DNA of 64,000 nt from Spirilliplanes yamanashiensis (GTDB lineage Bacteria; Actinomycetota; Actinomycetes; Mycobacteriales; Micromonosporaceae), in assembly GCF_016863475.1 (NCBI RefSeq), contig NZ_BOOY01000032.1, positions 124,001 to 188,000 of the forward strand. Reading direction: 5' to 3'. The position numbers and the translations under genes were made by a program. The stretch's first letter is position 1. The number at the start of each line of letters is the position of its first letter. Shown piece after piece: positions 62,442-64,000 of this stretch. The notes beneath the pieces were generated by a model that had not been told where the DNA came from, did no database searches, and saw only the letters and a list, made by a program, of their open reading frames with translations.

Positions 62442-63473
62442 GTGCCGATCACCATCGCCGATGTGGCGGCGCGGGCGAACGTCAGCAAGACGACCGTCTC
62501 GCGCGTGCTCAACGGCAAGGGGGAGCTGGACGAGGCCACGGCCGCCCGGGTCCGCCGGGTGATCGACGAGCTGGGCTACGTGCCCAGCGCCCGCGCCGTC
62601 GGCCTGGCCCGCGGCCGCACCCGCGTCGTCGGCATGCTGGTCCCCTCGCTCACCTGGCCGTGGATGGGCGACGTGCTGCAGGGCGCCGTCGACGTGCTGG
62701 AGACTGAGCAGTACGGGCTGCTGCTGTTCACCTGCAACCGCGGCGAGGAGTCCATGCGGCTGTTCTCCGCCCAGGTCTCCTCGAAGTCGTTCGACGGGCT
62801 GCTCGTCATCGAGCCCGAGGGCACCCTCGACACCATCCGCACCCTGCACCTGCGGGGCCTGCCCGTCGTGCTCATCGACGACCGGGCGCACGAGCCGATC
62901 GCCCTGCCCAGCGTCGGCACCACCAACGAGGCGGGCGCGGCCGAGGCCGCCCGGCACCTGCTCGGCCTGGGGCGGCTGCGGCCGCTGGTGGTCAGCGGGC
63001 CGGAGCGGTTCGGCTGCACCGACCAGCGCCTGCACGGCTTCGCCGACGTGTACGCGGCCGCCGGCCACCCGATCAGTGGCGACCGGGTCGTCGTCGGCGA
63101 CTTCACCCTCGGCTGCGGGCGCGACGCCGTCGCCGCCGCGGTCGCCGCCGGCGTCGAGTTCGACGCCGTCTTCGCCCACAACGACCTGTCCGCCGCGGGC
63201 GCCATGCAGGCGGCGCTGGACGCCGGTCGCCGCGTGCCGCACGACGTCGCGGTGGTCGGCTTCGACGACATCCCGTTGGCGGCGCACACCCAGCCACCGC
63301 TGACGACCGTGCGCCAACCGCTGCGCGAGATGGGCGAGGTGGCGGCCCGCACGCTGCTCGCCCACTTCGAGGGCACACCCCTGCCCGGCACCCCCACCAT
63401 CATCCCGTCGACGCTCACCATCCGGGGCTCGACGGTCGCCCCGGACCGGGCCGTGCTCGTGCCGGCCCCCTAG
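62442..63473 (+). CDS. LacI-family transcriptional regulator
   Basis: 343 residues. Helix-turn-helix and hinge [55 protein letters not shown], then a periplasmic-binding-like effector domain ([79 protein letters not shown]). The GTG at 62442 has AGGAGG upstream; a longer frame from 62343 would add 33 unlikely residues. Upstream palindromes suggest autoregulation, and the following binding-protein gene is the likely target. Confidence 0.93.
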   Translation: MPITIADVAARANVSKTTVSRVLNGKGELDEATAARVRRVIDELGYVPSARAVGLARGRTRVVGMLVPSLTWPWMGDVLQGAVDVLETEQYGLLLFTCNRGEESMRLFSAQVSSKSFDGLLVIEPEGTLDTIRTLHLRGLPVVLIDDRAHEPIALPSVGTTNEAGAAEAARHLLGLGRLRPLVVSGPERFGCTDQRLHGFADVYAAAGHPISGDRVVVGDFTLGCGRDAVAAAVAAGVEFDAVFAHNDLSAAGAMQAALDAGRRVPHDVAVVGFDDIPLAAHTQPPLTTVRQPLREMGEVAARTLLAHFEGTPLPGTPTIIPSTLTIRGSTVAPDRAVLVPAP

Positions 63474-63618
63474 ACCATCCCCTGAGGACAGTGCCGGCAG
63501 CCGGCCGGTACCGTCCGTCCTCTTGCGACAGCACGACCGGGATCTCCCGTCCCGGCCGCGATGCCGCACGCCCCGCACGGGGCGGTCCCCTCTCACCCAT
63601 CCCCACCCGAGGAGAACG

Positions 63619-64000
63619 ATGCGCACTCCCAGATTGCTCGCGCTGAGCGTGGCCGGCGTGCTCGCCGCCGGCACGCTCGCCGCGTGCAGCGACAGCCCGA
63701 ACAACCCGAACGCCAACCAGGGCGAAGCGGCCACCGTGCTGAACATCGGCATGCCGAACGGCCCCCAGACGGAGAACCACAACCCGTTCCTGGGCACCTC
63801 GTCGGCGTCGTCGCTGGGCTACAAGTGGATGATCTACGAGCCCCTGATGATGTGGAACCCGGTCAAGCCGGCCGACCCGGCCAAGCCGTGGCTGGGCACC
63901 AAGGCCGAGTGGTCCGCCGACTACAAGACCGTCAAGGTCACCGTGCGCGACGGCGCCACCTGGTCGGACGGCAAGCCGCTGACCGCCGAGGACGTCGCCT
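63619..64000 (+). CDS. Family 5 solute-binding lipoprotein, 3' end outside the window
   Basis: First 127 residues of an ABC substrate-binding protein. Signal peptide with lipobox LAACS, then the family-5 (oligopeptide/oligosaccharide) start [28 protein letters not shown] and FDG-like [19 protein letters not shown] precedes the ATG. Following a LacI regulator, an oligosaccharide such as a beta-glucoside is more likely than a peptide, but the sequence alone does not decide. Permease and ATPase genes should follow beyond the window. Confidence 0.9.
   Translation, partial: MRTPRLLALSVAGVLAAGTLAACSDSPNNPNANQGEAATVLNIGMPNGPQTENHNPFLGTSSASSLGYKWMIYEPLMMWNPVKPADPAKPWLGTKAEWSADYKTVKVTVRDGATWSDGKPLTAEDVA

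Overview
The window reads as chromosome of a high-G+C actinobacterium (roughly three quarters G+C by eye). An F420-dependent glucose-6-phosphate dehydrogenase, Lsr2, many leaderless genes and two FliA/WhiG-type sigma factors point to a Micromonosporaceae-like organism, possibly a zoospore former such as Actinoplanes; the genus is inference. I see no rRNA, tRNA, CRISPR array, transposase or phage module.

Layout. 1-8.2 kb: end of a sensor kinase, a very large Ser/Thr kinase-ATPase-GAF-GGDEF protein, an MFS transporter and a HAD phosphatase. 8.2-25.3 kb: a ROK regulator, a SELENBP1/methanethiol-oxidase protein coupled to a membrane protein, a secreted peptidase, transporters, a PQQ-type sugar dehydrogenase, and an ABC exporter divergent from a DesK/DesR-type two-component system with a 14-bp palindrome between them. 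25.3-36.3 kb: glycosyltransferase, Fgd, a BTAD/SARP regulator, a single protein joining an ECF sigma factor to an extracellular glycoside hydrolase, an RsbW-like ATPase with a SpoIIE-type phosphatase, MarR and Lsr2.

36.4-45.5 kb holds the most unusual block: a DD-carboxypeptidase followed by six translationally overlapping genes (secreted protein with a CTERM-like C-terminus, PIG-L deacetylase, processive GT2, exosortase fused to ATP-grasp, UDP-GlcNAc 2-epimerase, HAD phosphatase). It is followed by the first FliA-type sigma factor, a HelD helicase, a lipoprotein and the second FliA-type sigma factor.

50.8-58.5 kb: YceI, a large LuxR regulator, an NlpC/P60-like protein divergent from a 65-residue membrane protein across a 17-bp gap with overlapping -10 boxes, an APP1 phosphatase and a sirtuin. 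58.6-62.3 kb: a secretion cluster with two TasA/camelysin-like proteins, a membrane GAF protein and a SipW-type signal peptidase. 62.3-64 kb: a LacI regulator and the start of a family-5 solute-binding lipoprotein.

The strongest connecting signal is a promoter-like motif, CTCA (or TTCA)-N15/16-GCCGA, at the head of the exosortase operon and before both TasA-like genes and the signal peptidase. It resembles FliA-type promoters, so the two clusters and the two sigma factors may form one surface-assembly regulon. No alignments or database searches were run; family calls come from reading motifs.
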